Origin: JAQVSH01 sp964451605
GTDB taxonomy: Bacteria; Bacteroidota; Bacteroidia; Bacteroidales; UBA4181
Assembly: GCA_964451605.1 (NCBI GenBank)
Contig: CAYVJA010000010.1
Coordinates: 1 to 56,856 of the forward strand
Reading direction: 5' to 3'
Length of the DNA: 56,856 nt
Shown here piece by piece: positions 54,099 to 56,856 of this stretch. The translations under genes were made by a program, and so were the position numbers. The notes beneath the pieces were generated by a model, which had not been told where the DNA came from, did not search any database, and saw only the letters and a list, made by a program, of their open reading frames with translations. Each line of letters starts with the position of its first letter. The stretch's first letter is position 1.

Positions 54099-54608
54099 AT
54101 GACAGCATATGAGCCCGCACTTATCCTGATCGTTGACGACGACTACGACTTCCTCGAGATCAACCGTATGATCCTCGAGAGGGCGGGTTACCGCGTGATC
54201 ACGGCTGCCGAACCGAGGCAGGCGCTCGCGCGCATGGACGAGCAGAAGCCCGATCTGATCATCACCGACCTGATGATGACCAGCCTCGATTCCGGTTTCC
54301 TCTTTGCCCGCAGCCTCAAAGAAGACCCGCGCTACGCAGGCATCCCGGTCATCATAGCCACGTCGGTGTCGAGCGCCCTGGGCCTCGATTTCCGGCCGCG
54401 CTCCGACGAGGAGCGCGCGCAGATGCATGTGGACGCCTACTTCGACAAGCCGCTCGACGCTACCCGGCTGCTCGAGACCATCGGTGAGCTGCTGGGCGAA
54501 GCGAAGGTCCCCCCGGTCCCGAGTGCCGTCCCGACAGCCGCCGGTAGACCGGCCGGCGTACCGGTCGTGCCCGACGCGGACGCTCCGGACGCCTCCCCGG
54601 AGGACTGA
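54099..54608 (+). CDS. Receiver-only response regulator
   Basis: A 169-residue protein with one CheY-like receiver domain (about 6-130): acidic pocket VDDDYDF, phospho-Asp in LIITDLMMT, Thr/Ser at ATSVSS, and Lys in YFDKPLD. The C-terminal 35 residues are a Pro/Ala-rich tail. There is no DNA-binding or enzymatic output domain, so it may relay phosphate or act by protein contact. Its stop overlaps the start of the hydrogenase-like kinase (TGATG), which makes that kinase its likely partner. Confidence 0.93.
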   Translation: MTAYEPALILIVDDDYDFLEINRMILERAGYRVITAAEPRQALARMDEQKPDLIITDLMMTSLDSGFLFARSLKEDPRYAGIPVIIATSVSSALGLDFRPRSDEERAQMHVDAYFDKPLDATRLLETIGELLGEAKVPPVPSAVPTAAGRPAGVPVVPDADAPDASPED

Positions 54609-56666
54609 TGCCCACCTGGGACAACCCCCTCATCACCATAGTCGCCGACAAGTGCCGGATGTGCTATGCCTGCGTGCGGGAGTGCCCGGCCAAAGCCATC
54701 CAGGTGGTCGACGGACAGGCGCGGGTCATCCAGCCCCGCTGCATCGGCTGCGGCAACTGTCTCCGGGTCTGTAGCCAGAACGCCAAGCAGGTGCGCGACG
54801 ACACCGAACGGGCCTTCGGGCTGCTGGGTTCCATCGCCCACGTGGCGGCCATGGTCGCCCCCAGTTTCCCTGCTGAATTCACCGATATCTCTCCCGGCAA
54901 GCTGGTCGCCATGATCCGGGCCCTGGGCTTCGACTCCGTGCATGAGGTGGCTCTGGGAGCCGATCTCGTCGCCCACGAATACCGCAAGCTGCTGGAGGAA
55001 GACCCGGAAAGCCGCTACATCACCACCCCCTGCCCGGCCGTGGTCTCGTATGTGCGCAAGTACCATCCCCGGCTGATGCCCTATTTGGCGCCGGTGGTCT
55101 CCCCCATGGTGGCGATGGCCCGGGTACTCCGCCACGATCTCGGTCCCGACATCAAGACGGTGTTCATGGGACCTTGTGTAGCCAAGAAGCGGGCCTCCAT
55201 CGACACCACCCACGTAGAGGTCGAGGCCGTGCTCACCTTTGCCGAACTGCGGGAGATGTTCCGGCAGCGCGGGATCAGGCCGGAGGCTTTTACGGGCGAC
55301 GATGATTTCGATCCTCCCTACGGGGGCGTGGGGATGGTCTTCCCCATCGCGGGCGGCCTGCTACAGACGGCCGACATCAAAGAAGACCTGCTGAGCGGAG
55401 AAGTGGTCGTGGCCGAAGGGAGAGGGGACTTCGTCGAGACCATCAGCGAATTCGACGAGGCCCACGCCGACACCCGGCTCCTCGATGTCCTCGCCTGCCA
55501 GGGCTGCTTGGCCGGCGCGGNNNNNNNNNNNNNNNNNNNNNNNNNNNNACTACGCGAAGGGCCGTCTGGCCGCCTATTCGAAGGAAGAGGCCGCATTCGT
55601 CCAGAACGCCCCCGAACGCTACAAGGACCTGGACCTCTCGCGCCATTACCTCGCGGACGAGCAGACCCTGGGCGACTCGGCCACCTGGGAAGAACTGCAG
55701 GAGATCCTCCACCGCATGGGCAAGTTCAAGGCGGAGGACCTGCTCGATTGCAGCGCCTGCGGTTACGACACCTGTCTCGATCACGCCCGGGCTGTCTACG
55801 CGGGCCTGGCCGACGCGGAGATGTGCCTGCCCCACACCGTGGAGCAGTTGCGCACGGCCTACGAGGAGCTGGAAGAATCGCACCGCTCGCTCGAAGAGGC
55901 CAAGGAGCAGCTCGAACGCTCGGGCAAGCTGGCCAGCATGGGCCAACTGGCGGCCGGCATTGCCCACGAGGTCAACAATCCCCTGGGTACGCTTCTCCTC
56001 CACGCAAACCTGCTGCTGGAGGAGTGCGACAGCCCCGGAGTCAAGGACGACCTGGAGACCATCGTCGATCAGGCCAACCGCTGCAAGCGCATCATCTCGG
56101 GCCTGCTCAACTTTGCCCGCCAGAGCCGGGTGCTACGGCAGCCCACCGACGTGGCCGAACTGGTCGACAAGACCATCCGCACCGCCCCCGCCGTGGACGG
56201 CGTCATTGTCACGGTCGATAACCAACTGTCGGACCCCATTGCAGACATCGACCCCGACCAGATGGTCCAGGTGCTGACCAACCTCTACACGAACGCCCAG
56301 CAGGCCATGCCGGATGGGGGCGACCTCACCATCCACCTGAGCGACGACCCCGATACCGTGACCATCAAGGTGTCGGACACCGGTTATGGGATATCCAAGG
56401 AGAACATGGGCAAGCTCTTCAGTCCCTTCTTCACCACGAAAACGGTGGGGATGGGGACCGGGCTGGGACTGGCCGTCAGCCACGGCATCGTCAAGATGCA
56501 CAAGGGACAGATCACGGCCGAATCCAACGCCGACCGCCGGGCCGGCCCCACCGGGACCACCTTCACCGTGACCCTCCCGCGGCACGAAGAAGGCAGGGCT
56601 TCCCTCGAACAAGCCGGGGCGGCCAACGGGGGGAGGCAGGCCCTGACGGCAGGAGGAAGCCAGTAA
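54608..56666 (+). CDS. [FeFe]-hydrogenase-like sensor histidine kinase (28-N gap inside)
   Basis: About 685 residues. Order: two ferredoxin clusters (C16-C19-C22-C26; C45-C48-C51-C55); hydrogenase domain with TTPCP (C142), GPCVAKK (C190) and ACQGC (C297, C300), the four H-cluster ligand positions; gap 55,521-55,548; an FeS domain (DCSACGYDTC, about 60 residues after the gap); a coiled coil; HisKA with the phospho-His in AAGIAHEVNNPLG; and HATPase with NLYTNAQQAM, DTGYGIS and GTGLGLAVSHG. There is no PAS domain. It resembles the sensory (group C/D) [FeFe] hydrogenases. It probably reads H2 or ferredoxin redox state and phosphorylates a response regulator. Frames before and after the gap differ, as the N count is arbitrary. 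Confidence 0.9.
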
Positions 56667-56791
56667 TGGGCACTGCTGCACCGCGGACAGGGCAACGCGT
56701 GGCGGCGTGCCCGGCGGCGAGGGCCGCGCACATGCTGGGTATCGCACAAATGCCGGACGCCGCGCGCGTGGCCCCGGGAGGGAGCGACTGA
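56666..56791 (+). CDS. 41-residue ORF coupled between kinase and response regulator
   Basis: ATG 56,666 overlaps the kinase stop (TAATG) and TGA 56,789-56,791 overlaps the next ATG (TGATG). An AGGAGG-type ribosome site lies 10-15 bases before its start. The product is Ala/Arg-rich with one Cys. It may be a real small protein, or just a translated spacer that couples the two genes. Nothing similar is known to me. Confidence 0.4.
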   Translation: MGTAAPRTGQRVAACPAARAAHMLGIAQMPDAARVAPGGSD

Positions 56792-56856
56792 TGGCGGCCA
56801 CCGAACAGACCCTCCGGGTGGCGATGGTCGACGACGAGATCGAGCTCAGCCTGGCC
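56791..56856 (+). CDS. Response regulator, N-terminal fragment
   Basis: The first 22 residues, reading TLRVAMVDDEIELSLA after a short start, contain the acidic VDDE pocket of a receiver domain. The window ends here, so the output domain is unknown. A GGGAGGG ribosome site precedes the ATG. It is probably the second partner of the hydrogenase-like kinase. Confidence 0.75.
   Translation, partial: MAATEQTLRVAMVDDEIELSLA

Noticed and set aside
51120..56856. Horizontally acquired island in the Bacteroidales genome
   Set aside because: Both genes at the boundary are cut at the same base in opposite directions and no integrase, tRNA or repeat is present; an assembly chimera is simpler.

Overview
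The window is two unrelated genomes joined end to end. About 1-51,120 is one side of a Bacteroidales (Bacteroidetes) genome. Evidence: glutamine synthetase III, a GltBD/AsnA/DapL set, the T9SS protein PorV, GSCFA, DUF349 and DUF2461 proteins, a queuine tRNA-ribosyltransferase lacking the zinc cysteines, and many promoters of the Bacteroidetes type TTTG-N19-20-TAnnTTTG. From about 51,120 to the end the DNA is visibly much richer in G+C, codon use changes, and the content fits a high-GC anaerobe that I cannot place. The change falls inside two genes at once: forward floA and a reverse-strand ABC ATPase. Both are cut at the same bases, so I read it as an assembly chimera, not a transferred island. 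Ten runs of N (10 to 127 bases) interrupt genes, and most break the reading frame only because the N count is arbitrary.

Bacteroidales part. 1-14,600 is a nitrogen island on the + strand: a leader with a palindrome, a short ORF and competing hairpins; an outer-membrane barrel; PII (glnK); the ammonium transporter amtB; then dapF, dapL, asnA, glnN, gltB and gltD. It covers ammonium entry, its regulation and its assimilation into Gln, Glu, Asn and diaminopimelate. Facing it on the - strand (14,626-21,560) is cca-rseC-rnfBCDGEA, a complete ion-translocating ferredoxin:NAD+ oxidoreductase. 21,700-31,900 holds a likely inactive trypsin-like protein, queG, GSCFA, DUF2461, tgt, an LptF/G permease, an acyl-CoA carboxyltransferase with its biotin carrier, ispE and a PHP phosphatase. 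32,000-42,300 holds a TPR lipoprotein, a sulfatase-type membrane phosphotransferase, dnaB, porV, ispF, a glucosaminidase-LysM protein and a 2-hydroxyacid dehydrogenase. 42,300-51,120 holds aroA, the - strand group DUF349-pyrG-yidC-plsY, and clpS-nfeD-floA (cut).

High-GC part (51,120-56,856). On the - strand are a small ACT-like protein resembling the TM1266 family of [FeFe]-hydrogenase-associated regulators and a NitT/TauT-type ABC transporter (permease pieces and the start of the ATPase). On the + strand are a FocA-type formate/nitrite channel, a receiver-only response regulator, a fusion protein (2x[4Fe-4S] ferredoxin, [FeFe]-hydrogenase-like H domain, extra FeS domain, histidine kinase), a 41-codon ORF and the start of a second response regulator. 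The last four overlap by one base at each boundary (TGATG, TAATG, TGATG). This looks like a translationally coupled H2- or redox-sensing phosphorelay next to a formate channel, and is the most interesting part of the window. Two tandem RTACCC-N4-GGGTAY palindromes lie in the divergent control region.
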